This document shows, one piece after another, positions 1 to 7,453 of a DNA stretch of 27,111 nucleotides. Positions within the stretch are counted from its first letter, which is position 1, and the number at the start of each line of letters is the position of its first letter. Under the pieces are notes generated by a model. The model did no database searches, was not told the origin of the DNA, and saw only the letters and a list, made by a program, of their open reading frames with translations. The stretch comes from an uncultured Muribaculaceae bacterium. Lineage in GTDB: Bacteria > Bacteroidota > Bacteroidia > Bacteroidales > Muribaculaceae. The position numbers were made by a program, and so were the translations under genes. The stretch covers positions 1 to 27,111 of the forward strand of contig CAKUKR010000025.1 of NCBI GenBank assembly GCA_934663645.1. Reading direction: 5' to 3'.

Positions 1-2
1 CA

Positions 3-161
3 CTGAAGAAACGAGGTGTCATCAAGCGCATCGGAAGCAACAAAAAAGGCCACTGGGAAATATCCGCTGTCGTTTATACCCTCAAACCGCCTCATTTGTC
101 ATCTCATAATGAGGGAATAAATGAGGGAATAAATGAAGGAATAAGTGAAGGGATAAAGTGA
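3..161 (+). CDS. C-terminal end of a winged-helix regulator-like protein (partial, 5' end outside window)
   Basis: Only the last 52 codons are visible, open to the left edge. The first 20 residues (LKKRGVIKRIGSNKKGHWEI) read like the recognition helix and wing of the C-terminal winged-helix domain found in AlbA_2/RecG-like ATP-binding proteins and some Fic proteins of Bacteroidetes. After about 15 further residues comes a short NEGI-type repeat (NEGINEGINEGISEGIK) and the stop at 159-161. Such NEGI/SEGI linkers are common in these families between or beside winged helices. The stop is created by a one-base expansion of the underlying 12-bp DNA repeat (see findings), so the natural C-terminus may once have been longer. 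The family assignment rests on a short fragment. Confidence 0.55.
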   Translation: MKKRGVIKRIGSNKKGHWEISAVVYTLKPPHLSSHNEGINEGINEGISEGIK

Positions 162-172
162 AGGGATAAAGT
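111..172 (+). repeat. 12-bp tandem repeat changing to 13-bp units
   Basis: Two copies of GAGGGAATAAAT (111-122, 123-134) and one GAAGGAATAAGT (135-146) are followed by two identical 13-base units GAAGGGATAAAGT (147-159, 160-172). The 12-base units encode NEGI/SEGI in frame. The extra A in each 13-base unit shifts the frame and makes the stop codon at 159-161. Confidence 0.85.
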
Positions 173-252
173 GAGGCGGAAACGCGAGGGCCGGAGCGAT
201 TGGAACATTGGGTGAAAAAGTTGTACTGAATTTCGGATATGCCTCGGAATGT

Positions 253-283
253 TTTGCCGTTTCGCGGCTGAAAACTATTTTTG
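253..283 (+). promoter_or_regulatory. Bacteroidetes-type promoter for the tolC-hlyD-permease operon
   Basis: TTTG at 253-256, a 19-base spacer, and TATTTTTG at 276-283 match the Bacteroidetes -33/-7 pattern. Transcription would begin near 288, leaving a leader of about 90 bases before the tolC start. No other good match lies between the upstream gene's stop and tolC. Confidence 0.6.
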
Positions 284-378
284 CATCAAATTTGTAAACA
301 GAATAGGCGCAAGCCTGCCGAAGCCCCCCATCTAAAGGGCTGTCCGCTGCGGCTACGCCCACACGTAACGCTGTGCAA

Positions 379-1824
379 ATGACAATGAACAGATTGACAA
401 TACTTGCCGTCTGCCTGTGCGCGGCGGCATTGCCAATGACGGCGCAGAGGTTCACCCTCGACTCGTGCCGCAATATGGCCATACACAACAACAAGGCTGT
501 GCGCATGGCCGAAGAGAGCATCAAGGGCGCGGGCTATGCGCGGCAGGCCTCGAAAGCAGCCTACCTGCCGGGACTCGACTTTGCCGGCTCATATATGTAC
601 AACCAGCGCAACATCGAGCTGCTGGGAGATAACGCGCTGCTCCCGACCATGTCCTTTGACCCCTCTACCGGCTCATACGTCTACAACGCAGTGACCAACC
701 CGCAGACAGGGCAGCCGGTCATCGACCCTTCGTCGGGGATGCCCGTGCCGAGCCAGGTGGCGGTGATACCCAAGGAGGCTATGTCGTATGACATGCACAA
801 CGTGTTCTTCGGCGCGGTGACGCTGACACAGCCCGTATACATGGGCGGCCAGCTGCGTGCCATGAACGAGATAACCAAATACGCCGAGAAGCTGGCGCAG
901 TCGATGCGCAACTCTGCGGTGCAAGAGGTGGTATACGCCGTCGATGCCGCCTACTGGAACGTGGTGTCGCTGCAGCATAAGAAAGTGCTGGCGGAGAGCT
1001 ATGTCAACCTCATCGACACGCTGCGCCACAACGTGTCCGTCATGGTGCGCGAGGGTGTCGCCACCCGCAGCGACGAGCTCAAGGTGGAAGTGAAATACAA
1101 CGAGGCGCAACTCGCCCTGACCAAGGTGGACAACGGGCTGACGCTCTCTCGCATGGCGTTGGCGCAGATATGCGGGCTGCCGCTCGACACAAGCATGGAG
1201 CTGGACGACAGCAACCTCGCCGGCAGCGGCGGTCAGCCGCCCGTGCCCGAAACCGCAATGGAGGATGTATACGCATCGCGCCCTGACCTGGAAAGCATGC
1301 GCCAGGGCATACGCATCTCGGAGCAGGAGGCTCGCCTCGCCAAGGGGGACATGCTGCCAAAAGTGGCCGTCGTAGGCGCGTACTCGTTCTCCAACCCGAA
1401 TGTGATACACGGCTTCAAGAAGGAGTTCGGCGGAGGGTTCTCCGTGGGCGCGACGGTCGCAGTGCCGCTGTGGCACTGGGGCGCGAACTACAACAAGTAC
1501 CGCGTGGCGCAGTCCAAGTCCCGTGTGCAAGAGCTGATGCTGGCAGATGCGGAGGACAAGGTGCAGCTGCAGGTGAGCCAGGCGCGTTTCTCCTACGAGG
1601 AGGCCCGCAAGCGGTATGACACCACCCGCGCCAACGAGAAGAACGCCGACGAGAACCTGCGCCAGGCACAGGTCGGCTTCCTCGAGGGAGTCCTGACCAC
1701 AGAGGATGTCATCATGGCGCAGACGGCATGGCTCAGCGCACACAGCGAAACTATCGATGCAGAGATAGGGATAAGCCTCTGCCGCGTATACCTCTCGAAG
1801 GTACTCGGGCAGATGCAGTATTGA
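379..1824 (+). CDS. TolC family outer-membrane efflux protein
   Basis: A protein of about 481 residues with an N-terminal signal peptide (hydrophobic stretch ending near PMTAQ) followed by the long amphipathic helices of the OEP/TolC family. It should form a trimeric outer-membrane channel with a periplasmic tunnel that docks to the HlyD-type adaptor encoded next. Features typical of the family are the LDSCRNMAIHNNKAVRMAEE start of the first helix and the repeat-like second half (EARLAKGDMLPKVAVVGAYSFSNP). The start is uncertain: GTG at 373 and ATGs at 379 and 385 are all in frame, and no strong ribosome-binding site separates them. It is the first gene of a four-gene operon. Confidence 0.9.
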   Translation: MTMNRLTILAVCLCAAALPMTAQRFTLDSCRNMAIHNNKAVRMAEESIKGAGYARQASKAAYLPGLDFAGSYMYNQRNIELLGDNALLPTMSFDPSTGSYVYNAVTNPQTGQPVIDPSSGMPVPSQVAVIPKEAMSYDMHNVFFGAVTLTQPVYMGGQLRAMNEITKYAEKLAQSMRNSAVQEVVYAVDAAYWNVVSLQHKKVLAESYVNLIDTLRHNVSVMVREGVATRSDELKVEVKYNEAQLALTKVDNGLTLSRMALAQICGLPLDTSMELDDSNLAGSGGQPPVPETAMEDVYASRPDLESMRQGIRISEQEARLAKGDMLPKVAVVGAYSFSNPNVIHGFKKEFGGGFSVGATVAVPLWHWGANYNKYRVAQSKSRVQELMLADAEDKVQLQVSQARFSYEEARKRYDTTRANEKNADENLRQAQVGFLEGVLTTEDVIMAQTAWLSAHSETIDAEIGISLCRVYLSKVLGQMQY

Positions 1825-1862
1825 CAATTAGACATTTACACATATAGTTGACTACTGACACG

Positions 1863-2939
1863 ATGGATACATACAAGGACGACGAGAAGGACATTATGCT
1901 CGAAGAGGCGCCGGCACCAGCTGCCGACAGGGACATTATCGCCGAGGCCGGCGAGGGAGAGGTGAAAGCCCGCTCGCGAGGGCTGGCAGTGTGCATAGTT
2001 CTGGTGCTGTTGCTGCTCACTGGCGTGGCAGTCGCCGGCTTTCTGTTCATAAAGCCGCAAGATGACACCGTGCAGGGGCAATGCGATGCCACGGAAGTAC
2101 GCATCTCGGGCAAGCTGCCGGGGCGTGTGATGACGCTCTACGTGCAGGAGGGACAGCACGTCCACGCCGGCGACACGCTGGTGCGCATACACTCCTCGCT
2201 CGCTGACGCCAAAATGGAACAGGCCCTCGCGGCCGAGAGCGCAGCTGGGGCGACACAGAGCCGTGTGGACGGCGGCACACGCAAGGAAATCATCGACGCC
2301 GCATACGACGTGTACCAGCAGGCTGTGGCAGCTTCCGGCATTGCCCTCAAGACATACGAGCGCATGGAGAACCTCGCCAAAGAGGGCGTAGTAAGCCAGC
2401 AGAAGCGCGACGAGGCCAAGGCCGCGTATGAGGCTGCCAAAGCTGGCGAGTCTGCCGCCAAGAGCCAGTGGGAACTCGCTGTGGCAGGCGCGCAGAAAGC
2501 CGACAAGGATGCGGCAGCCGCCATGGTGCGCGTTGCCCGCGGCGGCGTGCGCGAAGTCGGCGCGTTGCTCGAAGACCAGTTCCTCATTGCCCCCTGCGAC
2601 GGCGAGGTGTCAGTGATCTACCCGCAGGAGAGCGAACTCGTGGCTCTGGGAGCGCCCATCATGACCATACAGAAGGACGACAACTGGGTGGTGTTCAACA
2701 TCCGCGAGACGGAGCTGAAGAACATCAGCAAGGGGAAGAAGGTGAAAGTCTACATCCCCGCGCTCGACCGCACAGAGGAGATGGAGGTGTATTATATCCG
2801 CAACATGGGGACATACGCCAACTGGCAAGCCACCAAGGCCGGCGGCGACTATGACGTGCGCACATTCACCGTCAAGGCACGCCCGAAACGCCCCGTCCAG
2901 GGGATGCTCCCCGGCATGTCGGCGATACTCGTGAAATAA
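1863..2939 (+). CDS. HlyD family periplasmic adaptor (membrane fusion) protein
   Basis: About 358 residues. A cytoplasmic acidic N-terminus is followed by one membrane segment (roughly residues 43-65), a biotinyl-lipoyl-like half (DATEVRISGKLPGRVMTLYVQEGQHVHAGDTLVRI), an alanine-rich coiled-coil hairpin, and the second lipoyl half with a beta-barrel (FLIAPCDGEVSVIYPQESELVALG). This is the EmrA/HlyD layout. It would bridge the inner-membrane permeases to the TolC channel. A TTG at 1848 extends the frame by five codons; ATG at 1863 was preferred. It sits 38 bases after tolC and 24 before the first permease, consistent with one transcript. Confidence 0.9.
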   Translation: MDTYKDDEKDIMLEEAPAPAADRDIIAEAGEGEVKARSRGLAVCIVLVLLLLTGVAVAGFLFIKPQDDTVQGQCDATEVRISGKLPGRVMTLYVQEGQHVHAGDTLVRIHSSLADAKMEQALAAESAAGATQSRVDGGTRKEIIDAAYDVYQQAVAASGIALKTYERMENLAKEGVVSQQKRDEAKAAYEAAKAGESAAKSQWELAVAGAQKADKDAAAAMVRVARGGVREVGALLEDQFLIAPCDGEVSVIYPQESELVALGAPIMTIQKDDNWVVFNIRETELKNISKGKKVKVYIPALDRTEEMEVYYIRNMGTYANWQATKAGGDYDVRTFTVKARPKRPVQGMLPGMSAILVK

Positions 2940-2963
2940 CAGCACCCCGAAGCAATCACAGAA

Positions 2964-4139
2964 ATGTCGATAACGTCAGGCAAGGGATTTGCGGCAGTGG
3001 TATGGTCAGCGACCAGGCTATACGCCTCGCGCCCGGTTTACTGGGTGGGCTTCTTCGTGCTGCCGCTGTTCATGTTCCTGTTTCTGGGGACAATCATGGA
3101 CAGCGGGCTGCCGCAGCGCGTGCCGGCTGCGATGGTAGACATGGACGGCACAGCCACCTCGCGGCGCATGACACGCGACATCGGCGCAATGCAGATGGTT
3201 GACCTGCAATACAGCGCAACCTCATACTCCGACGCACGGAGACTGATGCAAGAGGGCGACGTATTCGGATACTTCGTCATTCCGCCGCACTTCGAGGAGG
3301 ATTTCATGGCGGGTCGCGGCCCGGAAGTGACATTCTACACCAACATGGCGTACTACGTCCCCGCCAACCTGCTCTATAAGACGTTCAAGACCGGCGCGAC
3401 ATACCAGAAAGCCGGCATGCTGATACGTGTGGCTGAAGCGACCGGGCTTTCAGCCGACGAACTGAAAGGGAAGATCAACCCGATAAGCGTGGTGTCACGC
3501 CCGCTGGGCAACCCCTGGCTGAACTACCCGATGTACCTGTGCAACAGCTTCATACCCGCCTCGCTGCAACTCATGGTAATGCTGATGACAGTACTTGCAT
3601 TGGGCAACTGCGTCAAGTACGGGCGCAGCCGCCGCATGCTCGCCATGGGCGGCGGCTCGATAGTGCGCACCCTCGCCGGGATATTGCTGCCGCAGACATT
3701 GGTATGGTGGGTCATGGCGCTGTTCATGCAGTCGTGGCTGTTCGGCTGGCTCGGATTCCCTATGCACGGCTCGTGGCTGTGGATTACGCTCTCCAACATG
3801 ATGTTCGTCCTCGCCAGCCAGGGCTTCGCCGTGTTCATCTTCGGCGCGATACCCAACCTGCGCCTCGCCATCTCCTCATGCTCGCTGCTCGGCATACTGA
3901 CATTCTCCGTGGCAGCGTTCTCGTTCCCCGTCGAGAGCATGTACCCGGCAGTGGGGATATTCAGCTGGATACTGCCGATGCGCTACCAGTTCCTAATATA
4001 CATGGACCAGGCACTCAACGGCCTCGACATCTACTGGTCACGCATCTGGTTTGTGGCATACATCGTCTTCATGCTGCTGCCGCTGACGCTGCTGTGGCGC
4101 ATCAAGAGGGCATACCGCCAGCCGGTATATGTGCCGTAA
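2964..4139 (+). CDS. ABC-2 type transporter permease (first of a pair)
   Basis: 391 residues with the ABC2_membrane_3 (YhiH/YbhR-like) layout: one N-terminal membrane helix (about residues 25-45), a large extracytoplasmic domain of about 150 residues, and five C-terminal helices. The extracytoplasmic domain begins with the typical PAAMVDMDGTATSRRMTRDI segment that resembles other drug/polysaccharide export permeases of this class. It should pair with the downstream permease to form the inner-membrane part of a tripartite exporter. Its stop overlaps an in-frame ATG of the next gene (4129), suggesting translational coupling. No ATP-binding motif is present in this protein. Confidence 0.88.
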   Translation: MSITSGKGFAAVVWSATRLYASRPVYWVGFFVLPLFMFLFLGTIMDSGLPQRVPAAMVDMDGTATSRRMTRDIGAMQMVDLQYSATSYSDARRLMQEGDVFGYFVIPPHFEEDFMAGRGPEVTFYTNMAYYVPANLLYKTFKTGATYQKAGMLIRVAEATGLSADELKGKINPISVVSRPLGNPWLNYPMYLCNSFIPASLQLMVMLMTVLALGNCVKYGRSRRMLAMGGGSIVRTLAGILLPQTLVWWVMALFMQSWLFGWLGFPMHGSWLWITLSNMMFVLASQGFAVFIFGAIPNLRLAISSCSLLGILTFSVAAFSFPVESMYPAVGIFSWILPMRYQFLIYMDQALNGLDIYWSRIWFVAYIVFMLLPLTLLWRIKRAYRQPVYVP

Positions 4140-4158
4140 CCCCGAGAAAAGAAACAAG

Positions 4159-5364
4159 ATGATGAACAGGATAGGAAAATCATTCGCAGAACTCGCCGAC
4201 GCATTTGCCACACAGATGCGCATGGTCTGCCACGATGCCGGCGTGGTGCTGTTCTTCGTGTTCCTGCCGCTGGCGTACCCCGTGCTGTACTCGCTGATAT
4301 ACAACCCCGAGCTGGTGCGCGACGTGGAGGTGGTGATCGTGGACCATGACCGCACGCCGCTGAGCCGCGAGATGGCACGCCGCCTCGACGCCACGCAGGA
4401 GGTCAACGTGCTGGGCTACGCCGCAGAGATGGGCGAGGCACGACGCGCCATGGCATCTCACAGCTGCTTCGGGATAATAGAGATACCGCACGGCTTCGAG
4501 CGCAAAGCCTCCGGCGGCGAGGGGGCGCAGGTCATCATGTACAGCGACATGAGCCTGATGCTCCGCTACCGCAGCATACTGCTCGCGACCACCAACGTCG
4601 CCCTCGACATGGGAGCAGAGCTTATGTCGCGGCAGATAAACACGCAAATGCCCATCGCCGAGACCATCGCAACCGAAGAGCCGATGCACATAGTCTCCGA
4701 ATATTCAGGCAACCCGAAAGCCGGCTTCGCCTCATACGTCATGCCCGGCGTACTGATACTCATACTGCACCAGTGCCTCATCCTCGCAGTAGGGATGTGC
4801 GGCGGCACACGCCACGAGAACCCGCTGGCATACGCCGGACGCTCGCTCGCCGCCATGCGCCGCCACCACATGGCACGCATGCTCGGGCAGATGCTCTGCT
4901 TCTTCACAGTGGCGCTGCTGCCCACAGTGTGGCTGCTGTACTACATACCGCTGATATTCCAGTTCCCCATGGCGGGCGACATCTGGCAGGAGCTGCTGTT
5001 CGTAGTGCCGATGATACTGGCGTGCATCAGCCTCGGATTGTGCCTGCAAGGGATAGTATGGCAGCGCGAGGGGATATTCGTGATATGGGTGCTGACCTCC
5101 GTGATGTTCCTGTTCCTCTCCGGCATCACCTGGCCCCGCTTCGCCATGCCCGCGGCATGGCACGCTCTGGGCGACTGCATACCCTCGACATGGGGCATCG
5201 AAGGGTTTGTGCGCATGAACACCAACGGCGCGACACTCGCCCAAGCCGGCAGCGAATACGCCATGCTGTGGGTGCTCGCCGCCGTCTACACCGCAGCGGC
5301 ATACTGCATACAGCGGTGGATGGTCACACCCGACCTGCGCCGCCGCATACTGCTCGCCCGCTGA
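4159..5364 (+). CDS. ABC-2 type transporter permease (second of a pair)
   Basis: About 401 residues from ATG 4159; ATGs at 4129 (overlapping the previous stop) and 4162 are alternatives. The architecture is the same as its neighbour: an N-terminal helix (VVLFFVFLPLAYPVLYSLIY), an extracytoplasmic domain opening with VEVVIVDHDRTPLSREMARRL, and five C-terminal helices. The two permeases are clearly paralogous in layout but diverged, which fits a heterodimeric inner-membrane channel. No nucleotide-binding gene follows; the next gene is rplU behind its own promoter. The substrate cannot be inferred from the sequence. Confidence 0.87.
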   Translation: MMNRIGKSFAELADAFATQMRMVCHDAGVVLFFVFLPLAYPVLYSLIYNPELVRDVEVVIVDHDRTPLSREMARRLDATQEVNVLGYAAEMGEARRAMASHSCFGIIEIPHGFERKASGGEGAQVIMYSDMSLMLRYRSILLATTNVALDMGAELMSRQINTQMPIAETIATEEPMHIVSEYSGNPKAGFASYVMPGVLILILHQCLILAVGMCGGTRHENPLAYAGRSLAAMRRHHMARMLGQMLCFFTVALLPTVWLLYYIPLIFQFPMAGDIWQELLFVVPMILACISLGLCLQGIVWQREGIFVIWVLTSVMFLFLSGITWPRFAMPAAWHALGDCIPSTWGIEGFVRMNTNGATLAQAGSEYAMLWVLAAVYTAAAYCIQRWMVTPDLRRRILLAR

Positions 5365-5403
5365 CAGTGCAATGTGAATAACTGAAAAATAACCGGTTAG
5401 GCC

Positions 5404-5434
5404 TTGCACAGCCCGAAAAAAAGCATTACCTTTG
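5404..5434 (+). promoter_or_regulatory. Promoter of rplU-rpmA
   Basis: TTG at 5404-5406, a 20-base spacer and TACCTTTG at 5427-5434 followed by CACC. The predicted start is near 5439, giving a leader of about 82 bases. That leader contains a small hairpin (GCGC-AAAT-GCGC, 5469-5480) that could take part in ribosomal-protein autoregulation, although nothing more specific is visible. Confidence 0.65.
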
Positions 5435-5520
5435 CACCGTTTATTCCGCCACGGCTCGTGAAGTGGATGCGCAAATGCGCTCTCGCCCAACGGATTTAAT
5501 TGCAAATCAATCATTTAGCA

Positions 5521-5844
5521 ATGTACGCTATAGTAGACATCAAAGGACAGCAGTTCAAGGCCGAAGAGGGCAAGTTCCTCTACGTGAACTATCTCGGCGA
5601 GGAGACAAAGGAAGGCGACAAGGTTTCCTTCGACAAGGTACTCCTCTTGGATGCCGACGGCAAAGTATCAATCGGCGCGCCTGCCGTAGAAGGCGCGAAA
5701 GTGGAGTGCGAGGTACTCACCCCGCTGGTGAAAGGCGAGAAAATCATCGTCTTCAAGAAGAAACGCCGCAAAGGCTACCGCCGCAAAAACGGCCATCGCC
5801 AGTACTTCTCCAAAGTGTTAGTTAAAACAATCGTAAACGCTTAA
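5521..5844 (+). CDS. rplU: 50S ribosomal protein L21
   Basis: 107 residues, close to the usual 103-105. The N-terminus [22 protein letters not shown] and the C-terminal basic [18 protein letters not shown] block are diagnostic of L21, which binds 23S rRNA domain VI near L20. ATG at 5521 is chosen because it starts at the conserved MYAIV; an upstream TTG at 5500 would add a non-conserved extension. It lies 18 bases before rpmA in the universal rplU-rpmA order and has its own promoter. Confidence 0.98.
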   Translation: MYAIVDIKGQQFKAEEGKFLYVNYLGEETKEGDKVSFDKVLLLDADGKVSIGAPAVEGAKVECEVLTPLVKGEKIIVFKKKRRKGYRRKNGHRQYFSKVLVKTIVNA

Positions 5845-5862
5845 TTTCCACAGACATAAGAT

Positions 5863-6126
5863 ATGGCACACAAAAAAGGTGTCGGTAGTTCCAAGAACGG
5901 CCGCGAATCACACAGCAAACGCCTCGGCGTCAAAATCTTCGGTGGATCAAAGTGCAAAGCCGGCAACATCATCAAGCGTCAGCGCGGCACACAGCACCAT
6001 CCTGGCCTGAACGTGGGCATGGGCAAAGACCACACCCTGTTCGCCCTCATCGACGGCATCGTTGTCTTCACAACGGGCAAAGAGGGAAGAAAGTACATCA
6101 ACGTACAGCCCTTCGAGGCAAACTAA
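5863..6126 (+). CDS. rpmA: 50S ribosomal protein L27
   Basis: 87 residues beginning [24 protein letters not shown], the conserved L27 N-terminus that reaches the peptidyl-transferase centre. There is no Firmicutes-type cleavable N-terminal extension, as expected for Bacteroidetes. The beta-barrel part ([29 protein letters not shown]) is complete. It is the last gene of its operon; a strong hairpin follows about 40 bases after the stop. Confidence 0.98.
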   Translation: MAHKKGVGSSKNGRESHSKRLGVKIFGGSKCKAGNIIKRQRGTQHHPGLNVGMGKDHTLFALIDGIVVFTTGKEGRKYINVQPFEAN

Positions 6127-6167
6127 CCGCAATGACCGCCCGCCAATCCCGGGCGTGAACGATACAA

Positions 6168-6200
6168 AAATGCGACAGCGCGTACAGCGTTGCCGCATTT
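6168..6200. terminator. Hairpin terminator between rpmA and the DUF2284 gene (bidirectional)
   Basis: A 14-base-pair stem with one mismatch and one wobble, built from AAATGCG...CGCATTT and an inner CAGCGC/GCGTTG helix, closes a GTACA loop. A-run and T-run sequences flank it, so it can stop the ribosomal-protein transcript on the plus strand and the converging deaminase operon on the minus strand. Confidence 0.7.
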
Positions 6201-6278
6201 CGTATATTCATGCTTATGAATAATGAGACTGGCACTGCGACTTATGTGACTGCAGATGCTGACACACTCCGGGGTTGG

Positions 6279-6827
6279 TCATTTGAACGAGATTGTGCCT
6301 TGCGGCTGGTTGTGGAACAGCGCAGCCATAAGCGTCAGCGTCTTGGGCAACCGGCCGTCTTTGGCCCACTCGATGTCTATGCCCAAAAGCTCACTGACTG
6401 TCTTGCCTACGTCAAAACCGTATGCCTCTACGGCTGGACGAACTTTGTCGGGATGCAGGCACTTCTCACCCTTCAGCCGGGCGCATTTCCGGCAGTGCGG
6501 GCATTTTCCGCCGAAGCCGCAAGCCAACCCGCCGACTTCATTCTCCAGCTCCAGAAGATTGTTTGCCAGCTCCTCTTTGTCGGGCCGCAGCAAGTCCATT
6601 GCCTCGTCCACGGAATGGTTGCCGTCAGGCAACGGGCATCTGTATGCTACTATCAGGACATTTTCAAACTGCCCCAACCGTGCCTCTACATCGAAATCAA
6701 ACGGCGGGCACGCCCATACGCTCCCGAAGTTGCGGCATTGTTTGCACAATCCCATGAAAAATGGAGCATCTCGATACCGCTCCATGTAAGTGCGCAAATC
6801 GATTTCGGCTGTATATACTTGGGCCAT
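6279..6827 (-). CDS. DUF2284 family cysteine-rich metal-binding protein
   Basis: 182 residues. It carries cysteines in the arrangement of DUF2284: C28, C31, C40 (CKQCRNFGSVWACPPF) and C103, C109, C112, C115, C123 (CGFGGKCPHCRKCARLKGEKC). These probably hold iron-sulfur or other metal centres; the biochemical role of the family is not established to my knowledge. The ATG at 6827 starts at the conserved region. The same frame is open further upstream into the deaminase, but that stretch overlaps the deaminase in another frame and is not credible as coding. It is the second gene of a minus-strand pair, 41 bases after the deaminase. Confidence 0.85.
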   Translation of the reverse strand: MAQVYTAEIDLRTYMERYRDAPFFMGLCKQCRNFGSVWACPPFDFDVEARLGQFENVLIVAYRCPLPDGNHSVDEAMDLLRPDKEELANNLLELENEVGGLACGFGGKCPHCRKCARLKGEKCLHPDKVRPAVEAYGFDVGKTVSELLGIDIEWAKDGRLPKTLTLMAALFHNQPQGTISFK

Positions 6828-6868
6828 GACCCGATCGGTGCAATAGTTTGGTGAAATAAGTTGCGGCT

Positions 6869-7348
6869 TCAGTATTTCACTTTGTCGGGCTTGTCGGCCC
6901 ACTTGCGGAAGGCGCGGGGCGCGTCCGTGCCGGCGACGTGCAGGCATGGGATGCGTCGCTGCGCGGGCGACTTGGCGAGTTCCTCGTAGATGAACTTGTC
7001 GGAAAAGTCGATGGCATCGGCATCCTCCTTGGTGTTGCCGTAGAAAATCTTGCTCACACCGGCCCAATAGAGGGCACTGAGGCACATGGGGCACGGCTCG
7101 CAGCTGCTGTATATGATGCAGCCGTCCAGCTGGAACGTCCCGAGTTCGCGGCACGCGGCGCGTATGGCCGACACCTCTGCGTGAGCCGTCGGGTCATTCA
7201 CCACAGTAACCGAGTTGACGCCCGTCGACACCAGTTTGCCGTCGCGCACTATAACCGCGCCGAAGGGGCCGCCGCCGTTGTCTACGTTGTCGCTGGAGAG
7301 GCGGCATGCCATCTCCATGTATTTCGGGTCAAAGTCTTTGTCGTTCAT
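6869..7348 (-). CDS. guaD: Guanine deaminase (cytidine-deaminase-fold)
   Basis: 159 residues, matching the small bacterial guanine deaminases (about 156 residues), which convert guanine to xanthine and ammonia in the cytosol. Zinc ligands are H56, C86 and C89 in the motifs HAEVSAIRAAC and PCPMC; E58 is the proton shuttle. The substrate-side sequence GGGPFGAVIV, the NDPTAHAE block and the C-terminal aromatic end (DKVKY) favour guanine deaminase over tRNA adenosine deaminase TadA. An in-frame ATG 12 codons upstream was rejected because the conserved region starts after it. It leads a two-gene minus-strand unit facing the porin gene. Confidence 0.88.
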   Translation of the reverse strand: MNDKDFDPKYMEMACRLSSDNVDNGGGPFGAVIVRDGKLVSTGVNSVTVVNDPTAHAEVSAIRAACRELGTFQLDGCIIYSSCEPCPMCLSALYWAGVSKIFYGNTKEDADAIDFSDKFIYEELAKSPAQRRIPCLHVAGTDAPRAFRKWADKPDKVKY

Positions 7349-7389
7349 ATCCAGTTTTCGTATTGCGTATATAATGAAACACAATCAGG

Positions 7390-7425
7390 GCGGCAATATT
7401 GTTTTTGGAGGCGGAATATTGCCGC
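7390..7425. promoter_or_regulatory. Perfect 11-bp inverted repeat between guaD and the porin gene
   Basis: GCGGCAATATT (7390-7400) and its exact reverse complement AATATTGCCGC (7415-7425) are separated by 14 bases. The right arm overlaps the proposed -33 element of the porin promoter (7419-7421) and the left arm lies in the guaD leader or promoter region. The geometry fits a dimeric regulator or a silencing operator for the divergent pair. Confidence 0.45.
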
Positions 7426-7449
7426 ATTGCGCGGTTTTTCGTAATTTCG
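7419..7449 (+). promoter_or_regulatory. Putative promoter of the porin gene (possibly leaderless)
   Basis: TTG at 7419-7421, 20 bases, then TAATTTCG at 7442-7449, one base off the TAnnTTTG consensus. Four bases (CAAC) separate the box from the ATG at 7454, so the start codon coincides with the expected transcription start. Confidence 0.5.
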
Positions 7450-7453
7450 CAAC

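Noticed and set aside
673..1827. Long minus-strand open frame (384 codons) opposite tolC
   Set aside because: It is antisense to a clear TolC protein; its His/Val/Leu-rich translation is the usual shadow of GC-rich coding DNA and resembles no family.
5435..5520. Named riboswitch or ribosomal-protein leader before rplU
   Set aside because: Only one small hairpin is visible; nothing matches a leader motif I can name with confidence.
6210..6854. Plus-strand open frame of 214 codons over the DUF2284 gene
   Set aside because: It is antisense to the cysteine-patterned DUF2284 protein; no family resemblance and no promoter.
6828..7154. N-terminal extension of the DUF2284 protein
   Set aside because: The frame is open upstream but lies inside the deaminase gene in another frame. 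The conserved domain begins at ATG 6827.
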